Below are positions 1-12,250 of a stretch of DNA of 64,000 bases, piece by piece (the stretch's first letter is position 1; each line of letters opens with the position of its first letter). The position numbers and the translations under genes were made by a program. The DNA comes from Planococcus citri. Lineage: Eukaryota > Arthropoda > Insecta > Hemiptera > Pseudococcidae. Location: positions 34,072,836 to 34,136,835 of the forward strand of contig NC_088681.1 of the NCBI RefSeq assembly GCF_950023065.1, read 5' to 3'. The notes below the pieces were generated by a model. It was not told the DNA's origin. It worked only from the letters and a program-made list of their open reading frames with translations, and did not search any database.

Positions 1-1089
1 CCCAAAATACAGTTTATGTTTACTTGGCCGATGGTAAATACGATATGAGACTAGGTTTCAATTTTCTTTTCAAATTTATCACCGACAGAGAGTCCTCGTA
101 TTTACAAATTAATTCGTATTTTACCACTTTCTTCGTACGTAGCGTGTTGCAGGTTACCTACATGTGACGGTTTTATTATCAAGGGTAAAAAAGCCACCAT
201 ACTCTTATAAAATGATTCATTAATAAACATAAGATGTATGCCTATTTGCTGGCTTAACTAATAAACGAGCGTATAGGTAGATATTTCACCGTATGTGATT
301 TCTCGTTAAGTGAACATTGAAATGGATTTGTCGCTGTGAGCTTTTTCATTCTTCTTTGCACGTAGAGGTATATACGAGTACAACGAAAACAAAAACCAAA
401 ATCATTACGAGACCGGGTACAGAGAGAAAAAAAAACGTGAAAAGAATCCGGCGTTAACGTACTATGCTTTTATGTTTTTTTCTCTACCTTTCTTCCTTTT
501 ATCTGTTGAAAAAAAAATATGATAGAGACAAATTCATTTTTTAGCTATATTTTCCTCCTCGAGTGAGCCTATGCTATGCCTTTTTTTGATATATGATGTA
601 TTTTTTCATACATATTTTATCATTGATTTTTATTTAGTAGTTCATTGATAGTATAAATGAATTTTTTTCCCTCGCTCGGTATTATTTTACAAACGCGTCG
701 AGCGCGAGCTTTTCTCGCGGAAAAAAAGATGCGTGGTTCTTATCTCTGTGTTTTCAAGTTTACATCCGTGTGAAAAGCTGTATGAAAAATAGGCGTCCAA
801 ATTATACGCGAAAGAGATTCGAGACAAATGGTGTTGAAAATTACGTGCGATCATGCGAAAGAAATTTATTTACGTGGAATTAAAATTCGCCTGGTAAATA
901 TGAACATTGCGTTTTGAAAAATTATACGCACCTTGTTGGTAATCATCTTTATGTGAATGTTTTGTAACACGAACCAACGAGTACCTTAATTTTTAAAATC
1001 GTTCCTTAAATTCGAGATACTTGTAGGTACCGTACCGGGTACCCACTCGAAAGTTTCGAAAAAGATCGAATGTTCGAATATTTCATATA

Positions 1090-1474
1090 CAGTAGACTTC
1101 CGCTTATCCGGCTTCCGCTTATCCGGACAGCCGTATTATCCGGACGAAAATAAATTCTCCTTATTATCCGGACTTTTCGATTATCCGGACAAAATCCCTA
1201 TTATCCGGACAAGTATACATGAATTACATACGAGTACATGCTCAAAAATTATTGTTATCTTTGTTTTTGGTTTGTTTTTCTCTATTTTGTGAAGAAATAA
1301 AATTCATTTTTTGCACCTTTCATTAAAAATTACACAAATACACCATTATCATAAAAAAAACAGCCATTTTCGGCCAAAAATTCAACCTAAAACATATTAA
1401 TCCGTATTATCCGGATTTTTGCTTATCCGGACATCCAAATTCCCCAGTTAGTCCGGATAAGCGGAAGTCTACTG
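1090..1474. mobile_element. pogo/Tigger-type MITE
   Basis: This 385-bp non-autonomous DNA element has perfect terminal inverted repeats of 22 bp, beginning CAGTAGACTTCCGCTTATCC and ending with its reverse complement. It is flanked by TA on both sides (1088-1089 and 1475-1476), the target duplication of the Tc1/mariner-pogo group. The word TTATCCGG recurs at least eight times, mostly in the first 120 bp, as subterminal repeats that probably bind the transposase. There is no coding capacity. The CAGTAGA...TTATCCGG end is typical of Tigger/JRK-like elements. Confidence 0.85.
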
Positions 1475-1476
1475 TA

Positions 1477-3100
1477 CCTCTATTTAATGAATTTGCTCCC
1501 TAAACTTCGACGAGACTTTTAGGTCAAAGGTTAAGGTTTTTTTTTGAAATAAGATATTTTTAACAGAGAAATGTCTCGTGTGGGTTGGTCAATGAAATAA
1601 CGTACAGATGGTGTCGTATGCCTGAAAATGGGTTTATTTTTTATGCTCTGTAATTATTTTTTGAAATGTAATGCTAAAGTCAATTTGGACAGTTCTTATG
1701 GTACTTTTTGGAAATCTAAAATTTTTAAAATATGGTTGAAGGCTCTGGAACGGCTTGAAATCACCTCTAATCTACTTATCGTCAGTATGTTGAAGTCAGG
1801 GAGTATGAAGTAAATTTTAGCCTCCCAACTTCATTGGGTAAAATTCTGCAAAAATGTCAACTTTTGAAAATATCATGGAATGGAGGATACAGAACTGCTT
1901 AAAATGGTTCAAAACTTTTTACAATAAATTCAGATGGTCAAAAATAGGGTAAGGGTAGGGGTAAAAATATGATATTTTTTTTTGCATTTTTGGTCCTAAT
2001 TTGATTTTTAAAAATTCTCCAAAAATTGAAAAGTTCCCTTCAGTCCCTGAAATTTTGGCTGATGATGTATTTTTGTGTGCTCTGTCAGCTTAGCTTTATC
2101 TGCATGGTTCAAAAGTATTTTTTTTGTCGTTGTAGTGGGTACCTCCTTTGTAAAAAAAATAAGACTTTATGCCGGTGGCTGCGAGTTTTAAAAAATTGTC
2201 CTCAAGTAGATTATCATCTGATTTCAAAAATGTTGAATTTCATTAGATATCTTTTTTTGGAGTTTTTCAAAAAGTGAAAAATCTAAGAACTTTATAGCTG
2301 AGAGTTTCAAATCCAGCTCATACAATTTAGCATTTGATTGTTTGATTATTTTTCTTCATCTTGCCCAACATTTTTCAGTCAGTAGGCTATTTTCCAGGAT
2401 GTCCACAAGACTGGAAAACCTGGAAAAGTCAGGAAATTCTGTAATTTTCAGTATTTTTCACTCAAAAGTCAGGGATTTTTTTTGAGGTGAGGGGGGGGGG
2501 GTAAATTGGCTAAAAATTGTGTTGTTTTTTGCATCTGAAAACTCTCACTCTTTTCCAATAGTTCTGATGTGTCGTTTTTCGCCAGAAATTGATAATAAAC
2601 CTTTTCTTTTACGGAAATTGTCAAAAGTCCCGTATTTATTGCCAGAAATCGCGGAAATTCTCAATTAGTTTCATTTTTGAACTTTGATTAAAAACGAAAA
2701 GTTCTGGTTCCTAAAGTCACTTTTTTCGGAAAAAAATGAAAACGAGCCCGGAAATGTCAAAAAACTATTGATTAAATTCCAAAAATGTTAACATTGAAAA
2801 AATCTATTTCTTTATGAAGTTGTTCTATTTTTCGAGTTGTTAATCTTCAAAAGCTTTTACCCTCGCATAATTGAACTAAAAAGTTAAAAATGATACTCAA
2901 ACCAGAAAAATGCGAACTTTTAATACAATATGTTTTTTTAAACAGAATCACTCCCTTTTTAAAAATTTTGATGCCATCGATTTTGCTCAGCGTGTTAAAA
3001 TCTTGTCACAACAATTACAATTTTTACCACCCTCATCCCCCACAGCATGGTTTTGATCCGCCTCTGGTTATAGAGAACACAACAAGCTGAAGTTGAGTCA
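1477..3100. repeat. Dispersed repeat family A copy and AACCTGGAAAA-type repeat
   Basis: Bases 1733-2165 are a diverged + copy of family A. They carry GGCTTGAAATCACCTCTAAT, TTTGATTTTTAAAAATTC and GAAATTTTGGCTGATGATGT in the family order. Bases 2398-2480 carry the motif CTGGAAAACCTGGAAAAGTC, which reappears in related form at about 4602-4660 beyond the LINE. An 11-G run lies at 2491-2501. There is no gene. Confidence 0.6.
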
Positions 3101-3102
3101 CG

Positions 3103-4390
3103 TTGATATACCTTTCTTTTCCACTGGTTTGTGATATCCACAACATATGCAACTCAATATGGCTGAGTGGTGAATGGCTGGAGGACTGGGTACAGTCAAC
3201 ATATGTCATGCTGTACAAAAAAGGATCTCCTGAGAATTGTGAGAAGTACAGAACAATCTCTCTGATAAGTCACGCCAGCAAAGTACTATTAAAGATTGTG
3301 TACAACCGGTTATACTCACTCATGCACAGTAAAATCCCTCCAGAACGAGTAGGATTTGTGAGGAACTAGGGAGCAGATCTTCAACCACAGGCTGCTGATT
3401 GAGAAAGCACGAGAATACAATGTACGTACTGTAGAAAGCTTTTGACTGCGTACAATGGCAAAAACTGTGGAGAATTCTTCTTGAGATGGGTGCCCCAATA
3501 CATCTGGTGTGACTAATCAAACAACTATATGAGGGGAGCATGGAAAATTTCCGAATCAACAGAGAGATAACATCGGAGAAATTCCACCCAGAGAGAGGAG
3601 TATGGCAGGGCTGCATTCTATCCCCATTCCTGTTTAATATATATGGAGAATATATAATTTGTGAAACGTTGCAGCTAATTGTATCAGAAAGCATCAATGA
3701 TGACAGCTCAGGTGAGTGGCAAGGAGGGGTATCAATTGGAGGTGTACAAATGTCAAACCTTCTCGCTATGCTGACGACACCACCCTCATTGCCTCAAGAG
3801 TTCAACATATGACCAGTTTTCTGAAATGCCTGGAAGAGGTCAGTGCAAAATATGGCTTGCTAATAAATAAAGCAAAGACAAATATCATAATGGTGAACCG
3901 GCTGGTAAATTCTCTGGTTTTCTCAGTGTTTCTCTACGCTTCAGAAACTTGGACAGTACGTGAGGGAGACTGAAAAAGATTGATGCGCTCGAGATGCGGT
4001 GCTGGAGGAGAATGCTTTGGATCCCATGGATGGAGAAAAGAACCAACGTGTCCGTCCTGGGGGAAATCGGTGTCCGGAAAAGATTATCGGAAGTGGTACT
4101 CAGCAGAATCCTCAAATACTTTGGGCATGTCACAAGGGCTGATGCCATGGAATCCCTGTTCATCCTAGGAAAAGTTGAGGGAACAAGAGGGTGCGGACGC
4201 AACGCTCCCCCACAAGATGGACAGACTCCATTTGGGAAACAATTGGATGCAGCTTCCCAGATTGCGTTAGAAGCGCCCTAAATAGAGACAGTTGGAGAGA
4301 GCTGGTGTATTGTGCCACAGAAACGGCTGCCGTTGAGTCATAATCACGATACCACCGGAGGGGTGAAACGGCACCGAGAAGAAGTGGTGG
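3103..4390 (+). pseudogene. Degenerate non-LTR retrotransposon (LINE) reverse transcriptase
   Basis: This is the remnant of a LINE reverse transcriptase, an enzyme that copies its RNA at a nicked genomic target. Reading across three frames gives the usual RT order. First comes GEWLEDWVQSTYVMLYKKGS and YRTISLISHASKVLLKI (3160-3300), then FDCVQW-like residues (about 3440). Next are GVWQGCILSPFLFNIY (about 3598-3645) and the catalytic YADD (3767-3778). The C-terminal part FLYASETWTV, then MRCWRRMLWIPWMEKRTNVS and ILKYFGHVTRADAMESL, runs to about 4338. There are several stops and frameshifts. Residues are missing between the thumb (IIMV, about 3892) and FLYASETW (about 3931), so there is an internal deletion. 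The 5' half with the endonuclease is absent. The tail ends GAGAAGAAGTGG. I cannot assign the clade. Confidence 0.85.
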
Positions 4391-7300
4391 AGTAATACAG
4401 CGTTCGCTCGTCTGATACTCTCATTACAAAAAGGGGCTTGTGGCACGGGTAAATAAGCATCAATTGAGTTCTTTGTTATGTGTTATTTTCTCACGGAGTA
4501 ACACCAAACTAAGGAGGAAGGGCCGAGGGGGTCTCACTAAAAAACAAAAACAATATTTCCCACCAAGTTCAAAGAAGGGCCAGTCTATTATTTTTCAAGA
4601 GCCTGGAAAATTGGAGAAATTAGTCTGAACACCTGGAAAAATTAGGGAAAATCATTTCCAGAAGTGAGTTGATTTTATTCTCGTGACAATAGTTGAAGTT
4701 TTTTACCCAATATTGTTGTGTGAATTTGATTAGATGGATGTATCCTCACAAAGCTAATTCTGGAGATGGTCAACATGGCATTTTGGAAACGAAGAAATCA
4801 CTTCGAGACGAAAAAGATAGTTCAAGGAACTTATTTTTTATGGCACGTCAAATTCACTCTCAAGTTGCAAACAATTTCTGCCTGCTTTAAAAATCTATCG
4901 ATTAAAGTAGGTAATTCATTTCAACTGTAGAAACAAAAGTACAACGTGAAAACCTCGTTAGAATGTTATGATTTATATGTAATTGGTAGGAAAGCAGCAG
5001 CGCTGGATTTTCATAGACTTCAGGGCTTACTATTTTGGGAACGCCAAATAAAACACACCAATTTCCATCTAACCGTCTCGATTTGCATTTAGATAATATT
5101 TTTTGAACAAATTTGCCTCGTTGCTAGGCGTGTTTATAATAAACGAATAATAATTTTTCAGAGGATGTAAAATATTGGAACAAAAAGTTGGAATGTTTGG
5201 AATAATTCAGTATTCTTGATATTTATCTAGCAGTGCAGGGACTAGGGAGGCATTGCGGATGTCGATTCATCATTATTATCGTGCAAAAAAAACCTCAACC
5301 CCTCCGCTGCATTACCCGGTTCACAGTGTATACTGGTCGTGATTCAATTTCAATATGAATTAGAGTCTTAATTCGGTCTTAAATACAAAAAGTAATCTGG
5401 GAACGCTCTGCCCTTATCCTTGTCAAGTTATTTTGTACACGAGGAGGGGATACTATCATACAAAAACCGCGCATAGTCTTCACGAAACAGGCAGGCACGT
5501 CGAAGGAAATGAACTACAAATGGGAAAATGGCACGAATAACAGGAAATAAGAAACGATGTTTTCAAATATAAAAGGAAATAATATATAAAATATATAGAC
5601 TCGTTCATACACTTACATGTAACTTGTTTATACTCGTATAGTATTAAAATTCAATTTATTTGGCCATTTGATATTTATGAAATGTATACGTTATAGCGGA
5701 GCAAAGGTCGCATGTTACTCCTCATACTGCAGCGCCTTTTTCGGCGAGGCATTTTTTCCGCAGACCTCCTTTTGCAGCGATATTTCTGTGAGAAAAAAAT
5801 TCCCTCGATCGATAATGCAAACACGAGATGTATTATACTGCAAAAGAATACATTAAACGTAGACATATAACTGTAATTTAAAAGCTAGATTAAATTTAAA
5901 ATTTTTTTATCAATGGTTTTTTGCATTTCTAGAAAACTAGGTCTTCAATCGTTTTTACGTCGAGTTGCATTTTTATAAAAACGTCTCTTGCGGAGAGAAT
6001 TTTTTATTTATTTTTTCTAAATAGGCTGCCTATCTCGTTCAACTGGAACGTTTGATGATAGAAATAAAAAAATTTATGTCGGTAGCCTTTCTGGTATATT
6101 AAAGGAGTTACGAGCTGTCCAAGTTTTTAAATTTTTTACTTCGCTGTATATCGTATTTTATTAAACAGTCGTGAAAAATTACTAAAATATTTGAAAAATT
6201 CCCGCTTCTAAAGTTTTTTCCGTTATAAATTGACCAACTTTGTCGAATAAATTTGTTACTACATTAGCAGAAGAAATTGTTTTCTTTCTGTTTCTTTTTT
6301 CTTTTCTTTTTGCTCTCGTTAAAAAAACATTTTGTCGTTCGACATGATTTTTTTAAATGTAATTTTATAAAAATATTTAGCTGGAATTAAATTTCATTTG
6401 CAGTACTGTAAACGAGTTTTCTCCTTGTTGAATATTTATTTTTACCTACGTTTTAGTTTTTTCTTCTTTTTTTAACCATCTCGTAGAAGTACACTTTTTA
6501 TAAATATTCTGTTTATTCAAAATGAAAGATAATATTTAATGAAAAGGGAGATTAAGTAAATAACAAAAGAAATATTTTCCTTCAATTTATATAAACACAA
6601 AGTAAAAAACAAAAACTCGACGAATTTTTCAATTCAACGTCGGTAACGTGATACTTAGGCTATAGAATTCGTTTAGAGAAATGAACGTTTTATAATGCCG
6701 TGAACAAATACAATAAAAAAAAAAATAATAATAAATAAAAAAAGGAAAACCGTGAATTCCAAGACATCAGTTTAAGAATTAAAAAACAACATCGAACTGA
6801 AAAATTTCACCAACAATACGGTGCAAAACGTTAGTTTAATGAATGCTTTTAAATTACTAATGGTAACGTATAATTTTGCTGCTGTAATGTTGAGAAAAAT
6901 GGTACCATTTTTTAAAATACGCCACCACAAGCTCACTATACCTATGGGGAAGTTATGTAAATTAAATCTCGTAATGTTTTACCCGATACTTTACATCGTA
7001 GGGAAGGGTTGCATTCGGTCTGCAAATTCAAAATTCTCACGTTTATACTACTGATGCAAATATTAGCACGAAAAACTTACTAATTTTCGTGCTGTATATT
7101 TTATGGTACGTCAATTTGTCGATGGCGAAGTGGAAGTTTTCTTGCAAAGTGAAAGTTTTAAATGTGTCACCGTTGTGAGGATTTCATGTACGAAGGATGT
7201 ATATCTAGTGGTATGTAGGTTGATATTTACAAGTTGGTTTGATAAATAGAGGGTGTTAGAATTGTTTGTATTGTGGTTAGTAAAGTAAAAAGAGGAAGGT

Positions 7301-9310
7301 CGAAAGTTTAAATGATCTTATCAGAAGATTTTCCTCATCGTGATTCTGTCCTGTTTGCAAATTCAGCCCATGAAAGTTGCCTTGAATTGAAATGGAAGGC
7401 GATATATTGTGAACTATGTACTCACTGCTCTCACACACTCACACACACACATGCACAGTCTGTACAAAATTGCCTCGTTCTGCTGTATAATTCAAGGGCT
7501 CGCCTGCTGTATTTAGCTTCAATTTTTCAAATTTTGGCGAAGAAAATTTTTACGAAAAAGTCATGGCTGACCTTTTAAGTCATGTTTTGATTTTTGAAAC
7601 TACATCCTAGAATTGGAAAATTTCAACCAAGTACTTATGCAAATACATTGAAACTCACAAGAGAACATCTCAAAGTCTTGATTGGCTAATAGCTACCCAA
7701 TTGTCGATTTTACTCGTTTTTCAACCAAGCATTGTGACCCAAAAATTCAGCTATTTAATCAAAAGATTAAGGATCTTACAACAAAATTCGTTTTTAGTCG
7801 AATTTCAAAGAACTATTTTTTGAGGTCCAAGAAGTGGGATTTTTCAAAAAGATGAGTGAATCATCGAAAAAATTGTGATTCCATTGTTAGAACTCTAAAT
7901 TTTTTTTTCTTCTCTACCCCAAAAATCCCAATTCCTGTAGGAGTTTCGTTTTTCCGACTGAGGGGTTGGTTTTTTTGTGAACTCTTGACAAAATTAGAAT
8001 CACATTTTAAGGAAATTCTTAATTGCATTTCTGGCTCAGAAATCTTGAAATAGTTCTTCTTTTTTTTCAAGTATTTGTTGAAAAAATTTTACCAAGCGTC
8101 CAAAAAGGTCATACAAGTTACATTTTTGCATTTCTTTTTCTATGAGTAAATAAGGATTTGAAATCAATTTTGCGAAATTGATTTATATTTTTTTTGGGAG
8201 GGGGGATCTGTCACAAAAAATTTTCTAAGAATTTTCTAATTGAATTAAAATCAACACTGTGAAGAATTGTCTCTGTTTTGATACAAAAATCGAAATTTAT
8301 TTATTTTTATTTATTTTTGTTATGTTTACAAAATCGTTTTCAAGAATTTTCCAATTAAAATTAAAATCAACATTATAAAGATGCTTTGATACAGAAATTC
8401 TTTAGTGATTTAAAATTTTTTTTATGCCAAGAAATTTTTGAAAAATATTGTTGAAAGCCTGAAAAAAATCACGAATTTACTTTCGTAAAGTCATGATTTG
8501 AAATCAAAAAATTGATTATATAACTTTCTTTAATACCTTTCCAAAATTTTATGCGAATTTATTGACAAAATTAAAATCAACATTATGAAGAAATTATTGC
8601 ATTTTTAATTCAAAAATATTAAAATCATTTTTTTTATGGAGAAACATTTTTAAATTTTGTGCGGAGCCTTGAAAAAAATAAATTAGAGTTTAAAATCAAT
8701 TATTGAAATTTCAGAAACTTGAACTTGAGGTTTCTATGCGAAAGCTCAACTTCTCATTAATGAGTGTGAAAGTTGAAAACTATAATTTAAAAATTTAAAA
8801 CAATACCACTGAAGATTTTTTTCATCTCCTTTTCAGCAAACTAATTTTTGTAATGAAATTTCGGCTCCTTCAAGGGCACAGGAGTCCCCAATTTTGATCG
8901 AAATTTTAAAAAAAATCAAAAGTAACGTGACGTAAGTATTCAGTTGTTGTTAATTTGAAAATGGCTAGGTAGAATATCGACCTATTTTCTCGATCCCTGC
9001 ATACCTTTGAGCTCCCTTTACCATCCCCACCCATGGTTAATTTAACATGAGTAAAACACCAAGAAATTGAATCTTTTTTTGGATGTGGCCCCTCAGCCCC
9101 CTCCCCCATCCGATTCTCAATAACTTGTGGTCATTTGGATTGAATATCTCGACTCATTAATGCCTTCAGCTCATCACTCATTTTTTCAGAATGGAAGGCT
9201 GGCAATCTTCTTTCAAATCAAACGATTCTCAAACAAATTCTTAATATTTATCAGTCTTATTCAATGATAATTTTACATTTGCCTATCTTCGCTGATGATT
9301 AATCTATATC
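4391..9310. other. AT-rich intronic stretch, no gene seen
   Basis: Bases 4500-4660 contain the second flank of the AACCTGGAAAA-type repeat. A (CA)n run lies at 7432-7452. Between 7980 and 8600 the word AAAATTAAAATCAACATT and variants recur at about 7990, 8241, 8353 and 8567, suggesting a decayed tandem repeat near 111 bp. I saw no splice-flanked open frame with recognisable content. Confidence 0.5.
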
Positions 9311-9387
9311 TATTTATGTTTTTGTTTCAGGTGAGTTTGTAATTTCCATCATTAGAATAAGAAAGCCTAAATTTAAACTTGGTAAGT
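9311..9387 (+). promoter_or_regulatory. Candidate recursive (ratchet) splice site with RS-exon
   Basis: A pyrimidine-rich tract (TTTATGTTTTTGTTTCAG, AG at 9329-9330) is fused directly to a consensus donor GTGAGT (9331-9336). That acceptor-donor juxtaposition is the structure of Drosophila ratchet points in long introns. Fifty-one nt downstream there is a near-perfect donor, CTTG|GTAAGTAA (GT at 9382-9383). It would define an RS-exon 9331-9381, with one frame open (EFVISIIRIRKPKFKLG). It may instead be an ordinary microexon of an unknown transcript. The strand and splice strength fit removal of the long upstream intron of the RasGRF-like gene. Confidence 0.4.
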
Positions 9388-9439
9388 AATATTTTTCTTC
9401 GTATTTTGTTGCACGACATTACTCAAACTCAATAATTGT

Positions 9440-9629
9440 ACGAAATTTCACAATTTATGATTTTACATAAAACGTTTACATTTGATTTGAATTCACATTC
9501 TCTGAATAAGTTTGCCTAAACTGAAAAGTTGGGCACGAAATTTCACAATTTATGATTTTACATAAAACGTTTACATTTGATTTGAATTCACATTCTCTGA
9601 ATAAGTTTGCCTAAACTGAAAAGTTGGGC
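9440..9629. repeat. Exact 95-bp tandem duplication
   Basis: Bases 9440-9534 and 9535-9629 are identical over 95 bp, starting ACGAAATTTCACAATTTATG and ending GAAAAGTTGGGC. No mismatch separates the copies, so the duplication is recent or is an assembly artefact. It lies 58 bp downstream of the RS-exon donor. Confidence 0.95.
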
Positions 9630-11990
9630 TTACTTTGTGAAAAACTTTCAGTTCCCATATCAAAAACACATAACTTCAGAGTTCACAGTCTCAAAAAATG
9701 GGACCAGCAGTCTTCAGCTTCGGTTTTTACTTCTGATAGTGTCAGATTTTCGACTTCAAAGCAACTCTGCTACTTGATTATTTGTACCTAATTCTTGATT
9801 TTTCCACAAGATTTTCAAAAACTTCCCCCAAATTGGTCAGGAATGTTTTGAAGGAATTTGGAAATTTGATCATGATATAACTTACGATAACTTTCACGAG
9901 TATAATATTTGAGTGTTTTATAAAATATTTTTCTGCATGCCTAAGATTTATCTAAAATGTATTTTCTGGTGCGAGGGAAAGAGAGAGAAAACTAAGAAAA
10001 GATGGATGAAAATTTTAAAATTCAATTTCCTTTTCAAGTAAAAATCTTGAAAACTCAAGACCTAAGGTTTAAATTCAAAATAAAGGACAAAGCCAAAATT
10101 TCCTGTCTATTACAGTTTCGGTATTCTTACTAATTTTTCAAACGAATAAAACACCGAGACGAAAAGCCCAAAAGAGTAAAGAAATAGGTACGATACGAAT
10201 GGCGGAATTTGATAAAAATATCTGGAATTATCCTCAACAAGATCTTTAATTATAGCGAAGTTAAATTTAGCGACGATATGCCCGCGTAGTTTTAGGGAAA
10301 TGGCGAATAGCTTTGAAGCGTCAAGTTGAACGAGAGACTATCTTATATTATACGAAGAAAGTAATACAAAATATCGATGGAAGAAGGTTCGGTAGAGAGA
10401 GAAAGAGAGAGAGACTAATTAAAGACACCTTTAAGTTAACGTTATAAATTCATCGAGAGCTATATTTCTACGAACAAATCGGCGTAACGACGTAATTCTG
10501 TTTACTCTAGTCTTTGTGTGCGATAAAACAAACGCGCATTAATGTCTCGCAATTACACTTCTCCGGCAAATGAAATCGGTGCCGTGTTTTCCCTCTGCGG
10601 GTTTATTTTCGTCCATTATCAATATTACATAAACGCTACGATAACGCGTCTCATTAAATTTGCTCCAACATCTTCGATAAAATTCCACCATGACGCTGAT
10701 CACTGGATGGGCGTTCGACATGATTTTTTTTCCTCGACGCTCGACGACGACGATAAACATTAGGTTAATTTGAACGCCTCTCTTTAGAGAGCTTATCATT
10801 CAGTTTGGATGTTGCGTAAACGCCTACATCGATGCTTGAAATTTGTTCGTTTATTGAAAAAGAAAAAAAAGACGGAGATGTGAATGAACAAATGACAAAC
10901 TTTTCGAGGACGAACAACTCGAAAGTAAATGCTTTTTCAAGCGAAATAATCGATGTGATTAATCGCCAATATAACGTTGCAGAATTTTCAATGGGGCACG
11001 TGTATGATTGATTCATCAACAATTGATACTCGTTTTATAAAGCTGTTATCTCGTGATAAGTGTAACGTTTTCATCTTTCTTTTTTTTTCCTTTTCATCTA
11101 ACATACCTGTATACTTTATTTTCTAAAAAGAAACATTAATTATAAGAAAAAGTAACCTTTATTTTACTCGTATTTTTCAACTGAAAATTGATTTTGGCGA
11201 AAAATTTAATATAGAACTAAATTTTTACCATTATTGAACTGAAATTCGCACCGTTGTTGTAACTTGTAATTTTGACGAAAAGAAATTCATCAAGAAATGA
11301 GATTTTTCTCAATAATGTCACCAAAATATTACATACCTACGATGAGTGAAAATTTAATAAAAACTCAAATTTGTAACTCGAGGGTGTCGTTCGGTATTAT
11401 GAAGTTGGATTATTTACTCGGGTAACTTGGTTGAGTAATACAGAGCTTCTCTGAAAAGGCCTGCTGCCTGCTTCCTTCAGTTTAGTAGAATATATAGGTT
11501 ACCTAACTTACACATAAGTTAACATTTCTCTACCCTTATTGCAGATTGTTCAAGTTGAAGGGTGCTTTTCACCGCTGGATCGATTTTCATACCGCTTCGA
11601 TTTTGTTGTTCTGCAATTGTTGCAACGTCATAAAATAAATTGCCTATTTACTTCTTTATGAGAATCAAATTGATTTTCTCGCAGGAGGAGATTCGAATAT
11701 TCAAATCAGCCTTATGTTTTTTATTCTATCTATTGAATTTAATATCGAATTCTGTCGTAAGATTTGAGAAAAGTTGGTAAAGATGTTTCTGTTTGAACAA
11801 ATTTGATCTTTTCTGAATTATTGTAAAACAGGGGTGTCATTTTCATATGAATCTGATCTAAATTTAGCACTACACCTTTCTAGCCCCTTCCTGAGCCTCA
11901 GCCCCGCATGAATCTCTACAATTTTGAGATAGAAATTTTTCGATGATATTAGGTATTAATATCGTTTTGGTAGATAAGAGTCAAAGACTC
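9630..11990. other. AT-rich intronic stretch, no gene seen
   Basis: There is a purine (GA/GAAA) run at 10393-10415. Bases 10530-10760 are locally richer in CpG, with open frames on both strands of 73-86 codons that match nothing I know. Confidence 0.5.
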
Positions 11991-11994
11991 TGAC

Positions 11995-12250
11995 GAAGAA
12001 ACCTCTCGAGATGTCTGCCTCGGATTTGAATAGGACCGCTATTTTTGGAAAGAGCATGGTCTGAAACCACCTATAACCAAAATTCATAATTTTCGTCAAT
12101 GTATTGCTTTGAAAAAAAAATACATTCGTTCAGTAAAAATGAGAATTCTGGCTCATTCGATCCTTTCTGGAGACTTCAGCGTGATTTTCAATTTCTTCAG
12201 GCGTAGAAATCAATTTGAGTTGCTAAAGATCGAATTGTGGGTCATTGCCC
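11995..12250 (+). repeat. Dispersed repeat family B, copy 1
   Basis: Bases 12001-12090 contain TTTTTGGAAAGAGCATGGTC with the lead-in ACCTCTCGAGATGTC. They align with 25144-25245 almost throughout. The following module, TCAGTAAAAATGA at about 12130 and CTTCAGCGTGATTTTCAATT, also matches the 25340-25460 copy. Confidence 0.7.

Noticed and set aside
3711..3720. CAG|GTGAGT resembling a ratchet site
   Set aside because: It lies in LINE coding sequence without a pyrimidine tract.
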